This document shows positions 8,315-19,122 of a stretch of DNA of 64,000 nt, piece after piece. A program made the translations under genes and the position numbers. Positions within the stretch are counted from its first letter, which is position 1; each line of letters starts with the position of its first letter. The stretch lies in the NCBI RefSeq assembly GCF_019976975.1, contig NZ_AP024630.1:1612001-1676000 (forward strand). The letters are read 5' to 3'. This stretch comes from Arthrobacter sp. NtRootA1. Its GTDB lineage: Bacteria; Actinomycetota; Actinomycetes; Actinomycetales; Micrococcaceae. The notes beneath the pieces are model-generated. The model made no database searches. It had not been told where the DNA came from and worked only from the letters and a program-made list of their open reading frames with translations.

Positions 8315-10126
8315 GTGGTCCTTCGCCTTTCCCAGTTGTTCCTTCGCACCCTGCGCGAAGATCCCGTCGACGCCGAGGTCGCCAGCCACAAGCTCTTGGT
8401 CCGGGCCGGTTACATCCGCCGTGCCGCGCCTGGCATTTACACATGGCTGCCACTGGGACTTAGCGTCCTGCGCAAGGTGGAGGAAATCATCCGGCAGGAA
8501 ATGTCCGCCATTGGCGCACAGGAAGTCCACTTCCCGGCCCTGCTGCCGCGGGAACCCTACGAGGCCACCAACCGCTGGACCGAGTACGGAGAGGGCCTGT
8601 TCAGGCTTCAGGACCGCAAGGGTGCCGATTACCTCCTGGCCCCCACGCATGAGGAAATGTTTACCCTCCTGGTCAAGGACCTGTACTCCTCGTACAAGGA
8701 CCTGCCGTTGAGCCTGTACCAGATCCAGAACAAGTACCGCGATGAAGCGCGCCCCCGTGCAGGCCTCCTCCGTGGCCGCGAGTTCATTATGAAGGACTCC
8801 TACTCGTTCGACGTTGACGACGCCGGCCTGGACGCGAGCTACGCCGCCCACCGCGCTGCTTATCTGAAGATCTTCGAACGCCTGGGGCTGGAAGTCATTC
8901 CGGTTGCTGCCACCGCAGGCGCCATGGGCGGCTCCAAGAGCGAAGAATTCCTCTTCCCCACGGAGATCGGGGAGGACACCTTTGTGCGCTCGGCCGGCGG
9001 CTATTACGCCAACGTCGAGGCCGTCACCACGGTTGTCCCTGAGGATATTGATTTCACGGACGCACCAGCAGCGCAGGTTCTGGACACACCGAACACACCG
9101 ACCATCGAGACTCTGGTTGACGCAGCCAACCAGCTCGCACCCCGCGGCGAGGCCGACGGCGGCGCCTGGACTGCCGCCGACACGTTGAAGAACGTCGTGC
9201 TTGCCGTGACTCTCCCCACCGGCGAACGCCAGATCGTCGTCCTCGGCGTTCCGGGTGACCGTGCCGTGGATCTCAAGCGGGTGGAAGCGAACATTGGATC
9301 ATTCCTTCCCATTGCCGGCGAGATCGGCCTGGAGGCAGCCAACGAGGAAGACCTCAAGAAGCTGCCATGGTTGGTCAAGGGCTACATCGGGCCTGGTTTG
9401 TCCCTGGAGGAAGCCGTGCTGGGCCTGGAAGGATCTTCCAAGCTGCTATTCCTCGTGGATCCCCGCGTCGTCTCCGGCACAACCTGGGTGACGGGCGCCA
9501 ACATTGATGGCAAGCACGTCTTCGGGCTGGTAGCGGGCCGCGACTTCACCTGGGATGGCGTCATCGAATGCACCGACGTCCGGGCAGGGGATCCGGCGCC
9601 CGACGGCTCCGGACCGCTTGAAACTGCCCGTGGCATCGAAATGGGCCACATCTTCCAGCTCGGACGCAAGTACGCCGAGGCGCTGGACCTGAAGGTACTG
9701 GACCAGAACGGCAAGCAGGTTGTTGTCACCATGGGCTCCTACGGCGTTGGTGTCACCCGTGCCGTCGCAGCCCTTGCCGAGGCCAACCATGACGACCGCG
9801 GCCTCGTGTGGCCACGGACGGTGGCCCCTGCCGACGTCCACGTTGTGGCTGTGGGCCGCGGTGACGAAATTTTCGAAGCTGCAGAGAAGCTATCGGCGGA
9901 ACTCGAGGCTGCAGGCCTCGACGTCATCTTTGATGACCGGCCCAAGGTTTCTCCCGGCGTCAAGTTTGGGGATGCCGAGCTCGTCGGCGTGCCGACCATC
10001 CTGGCCGTCGGCCGTGGGCTCGTGGACGGCGTTGTGGAGATCAAGGACCGTCGCAGCGGTGAAGCCGAGAACATCTCGGTGGAAAAGGCCGTGGATTACG
10101 TGGTCAACGCAGTTCGTAACCGGTGA
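8315..10126 (+). CDS. proS: Prolyl-tRNA synthetase (bacterial type)
   Basis: This 603-residue class II aminoacyl-tRNA synthetase attaches proline to tRNA-Pro. Motif 2 is visible as [21 protein letters not shown]. The central editing (INS) domain occupies roughly residues 220-390, and the anticodon-binding domain with [16 protein letters not shown] closes the protein. The start chosen is GTG 8315, giving [15 protein letters not shown], which matches the conserved N-terminus of the family. An upstream in-frame ATG at 8234 would add 27 residues without family character. The 3' end overlaps the TauE-like gene (GTGA). Confidence 0.96.
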   Translation: MVLRLSQLFLRTLREDPVDAEVASHKLLVRAGYIRRAAPGIYTWLPLGLSVLRKVEEIIRQEMSAIGAQEVHFPALLPREPYEATNRWTEYGEGLFRLQDRKGADYLLAPTHEEMFTLLVKDLYSSYKDLPLSLYQIQNKYRDEARPRAGLLRGREFIMKDSYSFDVDDAGLDASYAAHRAAYLKIFERLGLEVIPVAATAGAMGGSKSEEFLFPTEIGEDTFVRSAGGYYANVEAVTTVVPEDIDFTDAPAAQVLDTPNTPTIETLVDAANQLAPRGEADGGAWTAADTLKNVVLAVTLPTGERQIVVLGVPGDRAVDLKRVEANIGSFLPIAGEIGLEAANEEDLKKLPWLVKGYIGPGLSLEEAVLGLEGSSKLLFLVDPRVVSGTTWVTGANIDGKHVFGLVAGRDFTWDGVIECTDVRAGDPAPDGSGPLETARGIEMGHIFQLGRKYAEALDLKVLDQNGKQVVVTMGSYGVGVTRAVAALAEANHDDRGLVWPRTVAPADVHVVAVGRGDEIFEAAEKLSAELEAAGLDVIFDDRPKVSPGVKFGDAELVGVPTILAVGRGLVDGVVEIKDRRSGEAENISVEKAVDYVVNAVRNR

Positions 10127-10917
10127 TTTCCGGCTTCGAGACAATCCAGCTCACCACCATCATCCTGATTGTGGTGGCTGGATTCGCAGCCGGCTGGGTT
10201 GACGCGGTAGTAGGAGGCGGGGGGCTGATCCAGCTCCCCGCACTGCTGCTGGTGCCTGGAATCACGCCCGTCCAGGCCCTGGCCACGAACAAGATGGGTT
10301 CCATCTTCGGCACCACCACCAGTGCCACAACCTATTACCGGCGAGTGGGACCGGACCTCAAGACGGCAATACCCATGGCGGTGATTGCGCTGGCGGGGAG
10401 CTTTGGCGGTGCCATCCTCGCTGCATCGCTGCCGGCCAGCGTCTTCAAGCCCATCATTGTCCTGGCGCTGATCGCCGTCGCGATCTTCACGGCACTCCGC
10501 CCCAGCGCAGGCGAGCTGACGGCTCTGCGGCACGATGGGCGCAAGCACTATGTGGTGGCCTGCCTGATCGGTGCCGTGATCGGTTTCTACGATGGCCTGA
10601 TCGGGCCCGGTACAGGATCATTCCTCGTGATCGCCTTGGTCTCGGCCATGGGCTACGCCTTCCTTGAAGCCAGTGCAAAGGCCAAGATCGTCAACATGGC
10701 CACCAACGCCGGTGCCCTCATTTTCTTCCTCCCCCACGGCTCCTTGTTGTGGGGAGTGGGCCTGGTGCTGGGGCTGGCGAACATGGCGGGCGGGTACCTA
10801 GGTGCCCGGACAGCCGTAGCCAGGGGGAGCAGCTTTGTACGGATCGTGTTCCTGATCGTCGTCGCTGCACTGATCATCAAGCTCGGCGTGGACGTCTGGA
10901 ACGACAACGTCAGCTGA
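10123..10917 (+). CDS. TauE/SafE-family sulfite/anion permease
   Basis: This 264-residue integral membrane protein has about eight helices. The N-terminal repeat [25 protein letters not shown] and the matching half [24 protein letters not shown] are the two inverted repeats of the TauE/SafE (DUF81) family, which export sulfite or other organosulfur anions. The substrate is not determinable here. Its GTG start overlaps the proS stop by 4 nt, so it is coupled to proS translation although functionally unrelated. Its end overlaps the convergent kinase gene by 8 bp. Confidence 0.9.
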   Translation: MISGFETIQLTTIILIVVAGFAAGWVDAVVGGGGLIQLPALLLVPGITPVQALATNKMGSIFGTTTSATTYYRRVGPDLKTAIPMAVIALAGSFGGAILAASLPASVFKPIIVLALIAVAIFTALRPSAGELTALRHDGRKHYVVACLIGAVIGFYDGLIGPGTGSFLVIALVSAMGYAFLEASAKAKIVNMATNAGALIFFLPHGSLLWGVGLVLGLANMAGGYLGARTAVARGSSFVRIVFLIVVAALIIKLGVDVWNDNVS

Positions 10918-11923
10918 CTGCGTCCCCGGGCTCCGGCAAATCCTTTGCTGTTGGAAGTCCTTCGAGCGTCCTGCCCGCCAGTGAGCTGGCCACCCACAGG
11001 GAACGGGCCAGATCGCCTTCGTGTCCCCGCTTTCCCGCGGACCACAGGGCATTATTCACTTCGCGGGCAATGCTCCACTGTCGCGCGACCTCCGGATCAA
11101 GGCCGGCGGCGAGGCTGAAGTCCCGGCATCGCTCCCGCAGGGCAGCCGCCGGATCGCGATCTGACAAATCCTTGATCCGGTTCCACAGAACAGGTGCCAC
11201 CGCAAATTCGGCCTCACCGATCTGCGGCTGGGGATCGATGGCCAGGTAGTTGCGGCGGTCCGCGCCCAAGGCAGCGAGGATGTTCATGAAGTGGAGATCG
11301 GTATGCACCAGGACGTCCCTGCCGGATCGGCGGCCAACAGCACCGCGGGTTTGGCACACTTCCAGCGCGGCCTCCAATAACCATCGCGGGAAGGGGCGGT
11401 CCTGCCGCTCCCACTCCGAAGGCATTTCGTCGCTCCAGCGCTCGGCCGTGGCAGCGATGTGGTCGAATCCCCGCCACTCGGGACGATCATCCGGGGCAAT
11501 TGAAAGCTCGCGCATGATCTCACCCCAGACCTGCCGGGCTTCATCCATGGGAGCATCCTGGAGCCAACGGGACGCGTCAAGGCGTTCCAGCAGCATGGAA
11601 CAACTGGCGGCGTCGGCAGCCAGGAGACGGACAGCTCCGCGGCCACCCCACAGGGCCAGGGCATGGCGCTCTACAAGTGCTTCCTCATGCGGATATGCGA
11701 TCTTCAGCGCAGCCTGCCTGCCGTGCTGGAGAACGGGCACAACCAAGGCTCCGTGTCCGTTCCACGGCTCTTCACCGGGGGCGAGGTCCACGGCCAACTG
11801 CCAACGGTCCAAAGCCTCACGGATAAGCCCCGGAAGGCTCGCCAGCCAGTCCCGCCCCGCAGAATCGCGGTTGTATCGGGCGTGCAGGTCGCCCGGAATC
11901 GGAATCATGGCGTGAAGGGTCAC
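10910..11923 (-). CDS. Aminoglycoside/hydroxyurea resistance-type kinase (APH(6) family)
   Basis: This 337-residue protein has the kinase-like fold of streptomycin 6-phosphotransferases. The catalytic loop HTDLHFMNIL replaces the usual HGDLHxxN, and AIDPQPQIGEAEFAVAP is the family's metal-binding DPxxxxGE block. The ALKIAYPHEE segment holds the likely ATP-binding Lys. Many chromosomal members are not clinically relevant resistance genes, so a true drug substrate is unproven. The start is GTG 11923, read from a TAGGCT hexamer 6 nt upstream. Confidence 0.88.
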   Translation of the reverse strand: MTLHAMIPIPGDLHARYNRDSAGRDWLASLPGLIREALDRWQLAVDLAPGEEPWNGHGALVVPVLQHGRQAALKIAYPHEEALVERHALALWGGRGAVRLLAADAASCSMLLERLDASRWLQDAPMDEARQVWGEIMRELSIAPDDRPEWRGFDHIAATAERWSDEMPSEWERQDRPFPRWLLEAALEVCQTRGAVGRRSGRDVLVHTDLHFMNILAALGADRRNYLAIDPQPQIGEAEFAVAPVLWNRIKDLSDRDPAAALRERCRDFSLAAGLDPEVARQWSIAREVNNALWSAGKRGHEGDLARSLWVASSLAGRTLEGLPTAKDLPEPGDAVS

Positions 11924-11929
11924 GCCATC

Positions 11930-11935
11930 AGCCTA
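11930..11935 (-). promoter_or_regulatory. -10 hexamer of the APH-type kinase gene (leaderless)
   Basis: On the minus strand TAGGCT ends 6 nt before the GTG start at 11923; no Shine-Dalgarno is present. Confidence 0.6.
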
Positions 11936-11957
11936 GCTCTGCACGGCGGCAGTACCC

Positions 11958-12686
11958 TCAGAAAACGCCGCTGGCGCCCAAGAGGGTTCCGATCGAGAAC
12001 GTGGCTGCAAGCGCCAAGGCTCCGCCCAACACCACCCGGGCTGCAGCGCGGAACCTGGGCGCCCCGCCAATCCAAGCCCCCACGGCTCCCGTGATCGCGA
12101 GAGCCAGCAGGACGGCAACAAACGTCAGTGGAACGCGCATTGCGGGGGGAGGGAGCAGGATGGCCAGCATGGGAAGCACGGCGCCCAAGGTAAACGCCAC
12201 TGCCGATGCAAGGGCGGCGTTCCAAGGACTGACAATGTCGTCTTCGTGGATATTGAGCTCGGCGGACAGGTGGGCGGCAAGGGCATCATGCTTCGTCAGT
12301 TCTTCCGCCACTGTCCGAGCGGTAGGCGCGGTGAGCCCCTTCGCCTGGTAGATCGCGGCGAGCTCTTCGAGTTCTTCCTTCGGCTGCTCGGCGAGTTCCC
12401 GGCGTTCCTTCTCGATGAGCGACTTCTGCGTGTCGCTCTGGCTGCTGACGGATACATATTCGCCCAGCGCCATGGAAATGGCTCCGCCCACCAGGCCAGC
12501 CGTGCCGGCAGCAAGGATACTGCCGGTGTTGGTGGTGGCACCGGCCACGCCGACGACGATTGCGGCGACGGAGACGATGCCGTCGTTCGCACCCAGAACT
12601 CCGGCGCGCAGCCAGTTCAGCCGGTGGGCAAGGTCATCACGGTGCGGTTCGTTCTCGTGTGTGGTGGCAGTTTCTGCGGAAGCCAT
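11958..12686 (-). CDS. VIT1/CCC1-family (iron/manganese) transporter
   Basis: This 242-residue membrane protein begins with a soluble stretch, then RAGVLGANDGIVSVAAIVVGVAGA (helix 1) and GLVGGAISMALGEYVSVSSQSDT (helix 2), the two signature blocks of the VIT/CCC1 family that move Fe2+ or Mn2+. A charged cytosolic helical domain (about 88-145, rich in Glu) fits the metal-binding hairpin of VIT1. Three C-terminal helices follow. Which metal it carries is not visible. It is monocistronic on the minus strand; TTGGCT 6 nt before the ATG is a weak -10 candidate. Confidence 0.92.
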   Translation of the reverse strand: MASAETATTHENEPHRDDLAHRLNWLRAGVLGANDGIVSVAAIVVGVAGATTNTGSILAAGTAGLVGGAISMALGEYVSVSSQSDTQKSLIEKERRELAEQPKEELEELAAIYQAKGLTAPTARTVAEELTKHDALAAHLSAELNIHEDDIVSPWNAALASAVAFTLGAVLPMLAILLPPPAMRVPLTFVAVLLALAITGAVGAWIGGAPRFRAAARVVLGGALALAATFSIGTLLGASGVF

Positions 12687-12755
12687 GCTTCAAGCCAAGC
12701 ACTGGCGGGCCGCCTTGACCAGCATGGCTAGGCTCGCCTATCCCATCCGCCCTTT

Positions 12756-13865
12756 TTACTCACTGCGGGTGGGCGTCGGTAGGGGAGGCAAGTCATCGAC
12801 GTCGAGCTCCAACCCCGGCAAGGCGGCAAGCGTGGCACCCCAATCCAAGCTCCTGCGGACGGCGGCCAGCAGGCTACTGGCAGCCCAGGCCCGGGTCTCT
12901 CCTGTCGAAAGCGCGATGAGGTCGCCAAATCCCTCCAGAGAGTCCGTTTCCAGAGCCCCCAAGCCCGCAGCCGGGTCTTCAGCGAACTGCGCAGGCAGCC
13001 TGTATCCGGCCTCCCGCGTAGGGACGTCGCCACAATTACGGCGGGTCAGGGCTTCGGCTTGTTGAAGCAGACGCTCGTGCACTGCAAGGTCCTTGGCGGC
13101 TTGGGCAGTTGCGCCAGCGTCCAAGCGCTTCAGCGCCACCTGATAGATGTAGACGGCTTCCTGTTCGGAGCGGACAGTGGCCGCAAGAGCCGCATCAGTA
13201 GTGGCAGCGCTTGCATCCGGGGTGGGGCTGACGGAAGGGCACTGGTGCACAGCAGATGTTGTGGTGGGCGGGTTACCGCTCGACGTCGGCGACGGTACCG
13301 GCACCTGCCACACCGCAGCCAGTTTTTCGCCCTGGAGAAGTTGGGCGGATCCGACGGCGGCGAGCAGCCGGGCGGTCCCGCCGTCGGCCTCGCGGGCGTC
13401 GTCCAGTCGTTGGCGGCCGCTGGCGGTCAGGCCAGCCACGACCGAAGCAGGCGTTGCTTTCGCGGCCGTGCCATCTTTATCGCTTGCCGTCGAGGTTGCG
13501 GAGGAGCCAGTCGGATCAGCAGTACCGACCATGGCGCTGGCTGCGGCCGAAGGTGGAAGGAGGGCCCTGGACTGTGTTGTCAGCAATGTCACAGCATTGT
13601 CCAGTGCGGCCGTTTGGGAACCGGATCCTGCGGCTGCCATCAATCCAGCAGCCGATTCCTGCAGGCTCTTGGTATCGGCGAAAGCGTCCGCGAGGGCAGA
13701 TTCGGAGAACGAAACTTCAGGAGGAGTCCCGGAATCCCGCGGTAGAAGTACGATTCCCGTGCCAGCAACGAGCAGCGCAACCACGGAAATGAGAAGGAGC
13801 CGACCCCAAGCTGGAGATTGTCGTTTTTCCCTTGTCTGCTCGTCCACAACACACCATGGTGTCAT
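12756..13865 (-). CDS. Membrane-anchored DUF4439 (ferritin-like) protein
   Basis: 369 residues. A single hydrophobic helix at about 22-44 (LLLISVVALLVAGTGIVLL) anchors a long extracytoplasmic region rich in Ala, Ser and Thr. The C-terminal domain (from about residue 225) has EQEAVYIYQVALKRL and LAVHERLLQQAEALTRR, the helical pattern of DUF4439, a ferritin-like domain conserved in actinobacteria. Function is unknown. It is divergent from rimP, which is the usual neighbour. The start at ATG 13865 lacks a clear ribosome-binding site; GTG 13847 is an alternative and does not change the domain content. Confidence 0.8.
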   Translation of the reverse strand: MTPWCVVDEQTREKRQSPAWGRLLLISVVALLVAGTGIVLLPRDSGTPPEVSFSESALADAFADTKSLQESAAGLMAAAGSGSQTAALDNAVTLLTTQSRALLPPSAAASAMVGTADPTGSSATSTASDKDGTAAKATPASVVAGLTASGRQRLDDAREADGGTARLLAAVGSAQLLQGEKLAAVWQVPVPSPTSSGNPPTTTSAVHQCPSVSPTPDASAATTDAALAATVRSEQEAVYIYQVALKRLDAGATAQAAKDLAVHERLLQQAEALTRRNCGDVPTREAGYRLPAQFAEDPAAGLGALETDSLEGFGDLIALSTGETRAWAASSLLAAVRRSLDWGATLAALPGLELDVDDLPPLPTPTRSE

Positions 13866-13962
13866 GTGGACGGGCAGACAAGGGAAAGACCGTGCACCAT
13901 GTGCTGCCGAAAATCGTTAGGCTAGTAGTCACAACAACATCTATCGGGAGGCGGCGGGCAAC

Positions 13963-14574
13963 GTGAGTGACTCGGAAGCCACGACTTCAACAGACCGTAC
14001 TGAGTCGGATTCAACGGCCACCATCCACAACCCGGAAGAGCGCAGGCTAAAGGCGCTGCTCGAACCGGCAGTCCTTGCCAACAGGCTCTACCTCGAGGAT
14101 GTTTCCATCCACGTCGCCGGTTCACACCGCACGGTCCACGTCGTCGTGGATCTTCCGCAGGAGGAGACCGGAGGCGTCAGCCTTGACGCCATCGCAGATG
14201 TCTCGCGTGCGTTGTCCGATATTCTGGACAACGATCCCCACGACGACGGCCGTCCCTACGACCTCGAAGTTTCTTCGCCGGGAGTAGGCCGTCCGCTAAC
14301 GGAACCACGCCACTGGCACAGGGCCCGCGGCCGCATGGTCAGGGTCAACGTGATCCAGGGTGAGAACGTCCTTGGCCGGATTGCGTCAGTAGATGACGCC
14401 GGCGTGACGCTCATTCCGGAGCACGAGGTCAAGAAGGGCATGAAGCCCAAACAGGGCGACCCCATCACTATTCCTTTCGACAGGATCCGCCACGGAAAAG
14501 TCGAGATTGAATTCAGCCACCTCCACGAGGCCGGGCTGGCAGACGAACACAATGGACCTTCCGAGGAGGCCTAA
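13963..14574 (+). CDS. rimP: Ribosome maturation factor RimP
   Basis: This 203-residue protein is needed for late 30S subunit maturation. The N-terminal domain carries [10 protein letters not shown] and [14 protein letters not shown] blocks ([13 protein letters not shown]). The central [14 protein letters not shown] is the family signature, followed by an SH3-like C-terminal domain. About 25 Ser/Thr-rich residues precede the conserved core. The start is GTG 13963 after a GGGAGGCGGCGGG purine run. The stop overlaps the nusA start (TAATG), and the gene opens the rimP-nusA-ylxR-infB-rbfA translation/transcription operon. Confidence 0.94.
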   Translation: MSDSEATTSTDRTESDSTATIHNPEERRLKALLEPAVLANRLYLEDVSIHVAGSHRTVHVVVDLPQEETGGVSLDAIADVSRALSDILDNDPHDDGRPYDLEVSSPGVGRPLTEPRHWHRARGRMVRVNVIQGENVLGRIASVDDAGVTLIPEHEVKKGMKPKQGDPITIPFDRIRHGKVEIEFSHLHEAGLADEHNGPSEEA

Positions 14575-15554
14575 TGGATATTGACATGAGCGCACTGAGA
14601 CTCCTGGAGCGTGAGCGTGAAATCCCGCTGGACCTCTTGATTCCCACCATCGAGCAAGCGCTCCTGGTGGCCTACCACAAGACGCCCGGTGCCTTCGAGA
14701 AGGCCCGCGCCGAACTGGACCGCAAGAGCGGCCACGTGACCATCTGGGCAACGGAGATCGACGACGACGGCGAGGCCATCGGGGAGTTCGAGGACACCCC
14801 GGCCGGTTTCGGCCGCATCGCTGCGAGCACGGCACGCCAGATCATCCTGCAGCGTCTTCGTGACGTTGAGGACGATAACGTCTTGGGCGAATTCAAGGGT
14901 CGCGAAGGCGAACTCGTCGCCGGCATGATCCAGCAGGGCAACAACCCGCACATGATCCAGGTGAACCTCGGATCGGTGGAGGCCCTGTTGCCGCCACCGG
15001 AGCAGGTCCCTGGCGAGAAGTACATCCACGGCAGCAGGCTTCGTGCCTTCGTGGTGGATGTCCACCGTGGGGCGAAGGGCCCGTCCATTACGTTGTCGCG
15101 TTCGCACCCGGGCCTGGTCCGTAAGTTGTTCGAAATGGAAGTTCCGGAAATCGCGGATCGTTCAGTCGAGATTGTTGCACTTGCCAGGGAAGCCGGCCAC
15201 CGCACCAAGATTGCGGTTAAAGCCAATACCCCGGGTGTCAACGCCAAGGGCGCCTGCATCGGCGAAATGGGCTCCCGTGTCCGTGCAGTCATGACTGAGC
15301 TCAATGACGAAAAGATCGACATCGTGGACTTCAGCGAGGATCCTGCGACCTTCATCGCCAACTCCTTGTCACCCTCCCGGGTGAATTCGGTCACTATCAC
15401 GGACGAGGCAACGCGCTCGGCCCGGGTAGTAGTGCCGGACTACCAGCTCTCCTTGGCCATTGGCAAGGAAGGCCAGAACGCACGGCTCGCTGCGAAGCTG
15501 ACCGGATGGCGGATTGATATCGTGTCCGACGCCGCCCCGGCCAAGGTCGACTAG
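14574..15554 (+). CDS. nusA: Transcription termination/antitermination factor NusA
   Basis: This 326-residue RNA-polymerase-binding protein has an N-terminal polymerase-contact domain (about 1-105), an S1 domain (about 110-185, with [21 protein letters not shown]) and two KH domains (about 190-326). The RNA-binding GxxG loops are visible as GEMGSR and IGKEGQ. The acidic C-terminal repeats of E. coli NusA are absent, as is normal in actinobacteria. It starts on the last base of the rimP stop (TAATG), so translation is coupled. Confidence 0.97.
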   Translation: MDIDMSALRLLEREREIPLDLLIPTIEQALLVAYHKTPGAFEKARAELDRKSGHVTIWATEIDDDGEAIGEFEDTPAGFGRIAASTARQIILQRLRDVEDDNVLGEFKGREGELVAGMIQQGNNPHMIQVNLGSVEALLPPPEQVPGEKYIHGSRLRAFVVDVHRGAKGPSITLSRSHPGLVRKLFEMEVPEIADRSVEIVALAREAGHRTKIAVKANTPGVNAKGACIGEMGSRVRAVMTELNDEKIDIVDFSEDPATFIANSLSPSRVNSVTITDEATRSARVVVPDYQLSLAIGKEGQNARLAAKLTGWRIDIVSDAAPAKVD

Positions 15555-15629
15555 CGATCGTTCCAGCGGCCTTGCCGTCCGCGCCGCGCTGGCGGTGCGG
15601 CCGGTTTCGGCTGTCCGGGGCCGGGGGGC

Positions 15630-15635
15630 TAGAAT
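15630..15635 (+). promoter_or_regulatory. Possible internal promoter before ylxR-infB
   Basis: TAGAAT in the 188-bp nusA-ylxR gap resembles a -10; the -35 is poor. A hairpin with ACCGG/CCGGT arms (15639-15661) lies just downstream in the would-be leader. Confidence 0.35.
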
Positions 15636-15742
15636 AGATGGAACCGGGCTTACGTCCGGTATCCGCGCGCTTTGACGTGCCTTATCTGCATGTGCAGTCT
15701 CGGCCGTCAGTGCAAGTTTGCAGAGGCAGGTAAGGACACGTC

Positions 15743-16084
15743 GTGGCTGAACTGCTTGAACCCGGCCACGGCCCTGTTCGTACGTGCATCGGATGCCGGA
15801 AGCAAGGCTCCCGGTCCGAGCTTGTCCGGCTGGTCGCCCAAGGTGGTGGTTCGTCCACTGTCCTTGTCGATGTTCGACGCCGGATGGCCGGCAGGGGTGC
15901 GTGGCTGCATCCCAGCGAAAAGTGCTTGGCATTGGCAATCAAGCGGCGTGCTTTCGGAAGGGCCCTTGCGGGCGCTACTGAAACAGGCGCCGTCGAAAGC
16001 TACTTCATGTCAGGCGCGCCACTTGTGGAGGCCCCGGCTGCCACAGGAAAACCGTCCAAACCTGAAAGCGGGTCAGAAAACTGA
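15743..16084 (+). CDS. ylxR: YlxR-family (DUF448) RNA-binding protein
   Basis: 113 residues. VRTCIGCRKQG near residues 12-22 is the diagnostic RxCxxCR motif of YlxR proteins. GRGAWLHPSEKC and the Arg-rich AIKRRAFGRAL give the putative RNA-binding cleft. YlxR almost always lies between nusA and infB and has been linked to RNase P binding and gene regulation in other bacteria. The start GTG 15743 follows AGGCAGGTAAGGA. The C-terminal 25 residues are low-complexity. Confidence 0.9.
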   Translation: MAELLEPGHGPVRTCIGCRKQGSRSELVRLVAQGGGSSTVLVDVRRRMAGRGAWLHPSEKCLALAIKRRAFGRALAGATETGAVESYFMSGAPLVEAPAATGKPSKPESGSEN

Positions 16085-16209
16085 TGGAAACCCGATGAGT
16101 TCCCAGCGATGAGTGCGTAACGATGACAACTTTGTTGCGCTCTGCAATGGGCCTTTCAGTCGCGCTAGCGGCAGGGGCCCGCAGTAAGAAGTAGACGGTT
16201 CGTGCCTGG

Positions 16210-16225
16210 CTCGGTGCGGACCGAG
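16210..16225 (+). other. Hairpin next to the infB ribosome-binding site
   Basis: CTCGGT and ACCGAG form a perfect 6-bp stem with a GCGG loop, ending 2 nt before the AGGAG of infB. A folded stem here could affect infB initiation. Three very short frames (5, 3 and 23 codons) starting with ATG also occupy the ylxR-infB gap; none has a good ribosome-binding site. Confidence 0.4.
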
Positions 16226-16236
16226 ACAGGAGAAAT

Positions 16237-19113
16237 GTGGCCAAGGTCCGCGTACATGAGCTCGCCAAAGAGCTCGGTATTACTTCCAAAGATGCAGTAA
16301 CAAAACTGCAGGAATTGGGCGAATTCGTTCGCTCCGCCTCTTCCACCATTGAGGCCCCCGTCGTGAAGAAGCTTCGCGACGCCTACCCCGGTGCAGGCGC
16401 TGCCAAGGCAGCTGCCCCCGCACCTGCAGCCGCCCCCAAGGCTCCGGCTGCTCCCGCAACATCCCGTCCGGCCGCTCCGGCTCCGGGCCCCGCAGCACCC
16501 AAGGCTCCGGCTCCGGCAGCACCCGCCGCGGCGGCACCTGCCCCCGCTGCACCTGCTCCTGCGGCGCCTGCCCCGGCAGCGCCCTCGGCTCCAGCTGCGT
16601 CCACGCCGTTCTCGGCAAAGCCCGGTGCCCGGCCTGCTCCCAAGGCAGAAACTCCGGCTCCGTCCCGCCAAGGTGGCCAGGCCCCGCGTCCCGGCGGTCC
16701 CCGTCCGGGCAACAACCCCTTCGCCACGTCCCAGGGCATGCCCCGCGGCCGTGGTGGCGACGGCGAACGTCCGCCGCGTCCGGGCAACAACCCGTTTGCG
16801 ACCTCGCAGGGCATGCCCCGTGCAGGTGGCCGCAATGATGGCGAACGCCCCGGTGGTCCCCGCCCCGCAGCAGGTGCAGGTGGTCCCCGTCCCGCAGCAG
16901 GCAGCGGTGGTCCCCGTCCGGGTGCTCCGCGTCCCGGTGCACCCCGTCCCGGTGGTGCTCCGCGTCCGGCTGGTGGCCCCGGTGGAAACCGGCCTACTCC
17001 GGGCATGATGCCCAACCGCACTGAGCGTCCCGCTCCCGGTGGCGCAGGTCGTCCCGGTGGCGCAGGCCGTCCGGGTGGCGGACCGGGTCGTCCCGGTGGC
17101 GCACCAGGTGCAGGTACCGGTGGCGGCGCTCCGGCCGGCGGTGGCTTTGGCAAGGGTGGCCGCGGTCGCGGTGGTACCCAGGGTGCCTTCGGCAAGGGCG
17201 GCGCCGGTCGTGGCAAGCAGCGCAAGTCGAAGCGTGCAAAGCGCCAGGAACTGGAGCAGATGAGTGCTCCGTCGCTGGGCGGCGTGTCCGTACCCCGTGG
17301 CGATGGCGAAACCATCATCCGTTTGCGCCGTGGTTCCTCCATCACGGACTTTGCAGAGAAGATCGATGCGAATCCCGCGTCGCTCGTGACCGTTCTGTTC
17401 CACCTCGGTGAGATGGCAACGGCTACGCAGTCCCTCGACGAAGACACCTTTGGACTGCTTGGCGCCGAACTTGGCTACAAGCTCCAGGTTGTTTCGCCGG
17501 AAGACGAAGAGCGCGAGCTGCTTGACCAGTTCGACATCAACATCCAGGACGAGCTTGACGCCGAGGGTGACGATGTCCTTGAGGCCCGCCCGCCGGTTGT
17601 CACCGTCATGGGACACGTTGACCACGGTAAGACCCGCCTGCTTGACGCCATCCGCAACTCCAATGTTGTGGCCGGCGAGCACGGTGGAATCACCCAGCAC
17701 ATCGGTGCTTACCAGATCAGCCACATCCATGAGGGCACGGCCCGCGACATCACGTTCATCGACACCCCCGGTCACGAGGCCTTCACGGCCATGCGTGCAC
17801 GTGGTGCCAAGGTCACCGACATCGCGATCCTGGTTGTTGCAGCCGACGACGGCGTTATGCCGCAGACGGTGGAAGCACTCAACCACGCCCAGGCAGCCAA
17901 CGTGCCGATCGTCGTCGCAGTGAACAAGATCGACAAGGAAGGCGCCAACCCTGACAAGGTCAAGGGTCAGCTCACCGAGTACGGCCTGGTTCCTGAAGAA
18001 TATGGTGGCGACACCATGTTCGTTGAGGTTTCTGCCCGCCAGAACCTCAACATCGACGAACTGATCGACGCCGTACTGCTGACGGCCGATGCCGCCCTGG
18101 ATCTGCGCGCCAACCCGGACAAGGACGCTCGAGGCATTGCCATCGAAGCGAACCTGGACAAGGGCCGCGGTTCCGTGGCCACCGTCCTGGTGCAGTCCGG
18201 TACCTTGGCCGTGGGTGACACGATCGTGGCCGGTACGGCCCACGGCCGCGTCCGTGCCATGTTCGACGAGAACGGCGAGGCCCTCGATGTCGCACTGCCG
18301 TCGCGTCCGGTCCAGGTCCTCGGCCTGTCCAACGTGCCGCGTGCAGGTGACACCTTCCTGGTGACCCCGGACGAGCGTACGGCCCGTCAGATCGCCGAGA
18401 AGCGTGAAGCTGCAGACCGCAACGCCGCACTGGCCAAGCGTCGCAAGCGCATCAGCCTGGAAGACTTCGACCAAGCCGTGGCTGAAGGCAAGATCGACAC
18501 CCTCAACCTCATCCTCAAGGGTGACGTCTCCGGTGCCGTGGAAGCCCTCGAAGATGCCTTGCTCAAGATCGATGTCGGAGACGACGACGTTCAGCTCCGT
18601 GTCATCCACCGCGGTGTGGGTGCCATCACGCAGAACGACGTCAACCTGGCAACGGTGGACAACGCCATAATCATTGGCTTCAACGTCAAGCCCGCTGAGC
18701 GCGTCGCTGAACTGGCTGACCGTGAAGGCGTGGACATGCGCTTCTACTCCGTCATCTACGCGGCAATCGATGACATCGAGATGGCCCTCAAGGGCATGCT
18801 CAAGCCGGAGTACGAAGAAGTCCAGCTCGGTACTGCCGAAGTCCGCGAAGTCTTCCGTTCCTCCAAGTTCGGAAACATCGCCGGTTCGATCGTCCGCACG
18901 GGCATCATCCGCCGTAACACCAAGGCACGCGTTAGCCGCGACGGCAAGGTCATCGGTGACAACCTCACCGTTGAGACGCTCAAGCGCTTCAAGGATGACG
19001 CAACCGAAGTCCGTACTGACTTCGAGTGTGGTATCGGTCTTGGCTCCTTCAACGACATCTCCGAAGGCGACATCATCGAGACCTTCGAGATGCGCGAAAA
19101 GCCGCGCGTCTAG
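16237..19113 (+). CDS. infB: Translation initiation factor IF-2
   Basis: This 958-residue GTPase delivers initiator tRNA to the 30S subunit. A short N-terminal IF2_N motif ([18 protein letters not shown]) is followed by about 290 residues of Ala/Pro then Gly/Arg/Pro low-complexity linker, a basic [14 protein letters not shown] stretch, and a second IF2_N domain. The G domain has GHVDHGKT (about 459-466), DTPGHEAF (about 509) and NKID (about 563). Domains II-IV complete the C-terminus. The start is GTG 16237 after AGGAG. Long linkers of this type are typical of actinobacterial IF-2. Confidence 0.97.
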   Translation: MAKVRVHELAKELGITSKDAVTKLQELGEFVRSASSTIEAPVVKKLRDAYPGAGAAKAAAPAPAAAPKAPAAPATSRPAAPAPGPAAPKAPAPAAPAAAAPAPAAPAPAAPAPAAPSAPAASTPFSAKPGARPAPKAETPAPSRQGGQAPRPGGPRPGNNPFATSQGMPRGRGGDGERPPRPGNNPFATSQGMPRAGGRNDGERPGGPRPAAGAGGPRPAAGSGGPRPGAPRPGAPRPGGAPRPAGGPGGNRPTPGMMPNRTERPAPGGAGRPGGAGRPGGGPGRPGGAPGAGTGGGAPAGGGFGKGGRGRGGTQGAFGKGGAGRGKQRKSKRAKRQELEQMSAPSLGGVSVPRGDGETIIRLRRGSSITDFAEKIDANPASLVTVLFHLGEMATATQSLDEDTFGLLGAELGYKLQVVSPEDEERELLDQFDINIQDELDAEGDDVLEARPPVVTVMGHVDHGKTRLLDAIRNSNVVAGEHGGITQHIGAYQISHIHEGTARDITFIDTPGHEAFTAMRARGAKVTDIAILVVAADDGVMPQTVEALNHAQAANVPIVVAVNKIDKEGANPDKVKGQLTEYGLVPEEYGGDTMFVEVSARQNLNIDELIDAVLLTADAALDLRANPDKDARGIAIEANLDKGRGSVATVLVQSGTLAVGDTIVAGTAHGRVRAMFDENGEALDVALPSRPVQVLGLSNVPRAGDTFLVTPDERTARQIAEKREAADRNAALAKRRKRISLEDFDQAVAEGKIDTLNLILKGDVSGAVEALEDALLKIDVGDDDVQLRVIHRGVGAITQNDVNLATVDNAIIIGFNVKPAERVAELADREGVDMRFYSVIYAAIDDIEMALKGMLKPEYEEVQLGTAEVREVFRSSKFGNIAGSIVRTGIIRRNTKARVSRDGKVIGDNLTVETLKRFKDDATEVRTDFECGIGLGSFNDISEGDIIETFEMREKPRV
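16702..16820 (+). repeat. Imperfect 75-bp tandem repeat in the IF-2 linker
   Basis: Two copies of a segment encoding [15 protein letters not shown] start 75 bp (25 codons) apart. The nucleotide copies differ at several third positions while the peptide is identical, which points to an old duplication kept at the protein level. Confidence 0.7.
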
Positions 19114-19122
19114 GTTCCGCTT

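Noticed and set aside
10910..11923. Acquired antibiotic-resistance island around the kinase
   Set aside because: Base composition and gene packing match the neighbours, and no integrase, transposase or repeat flanks it.
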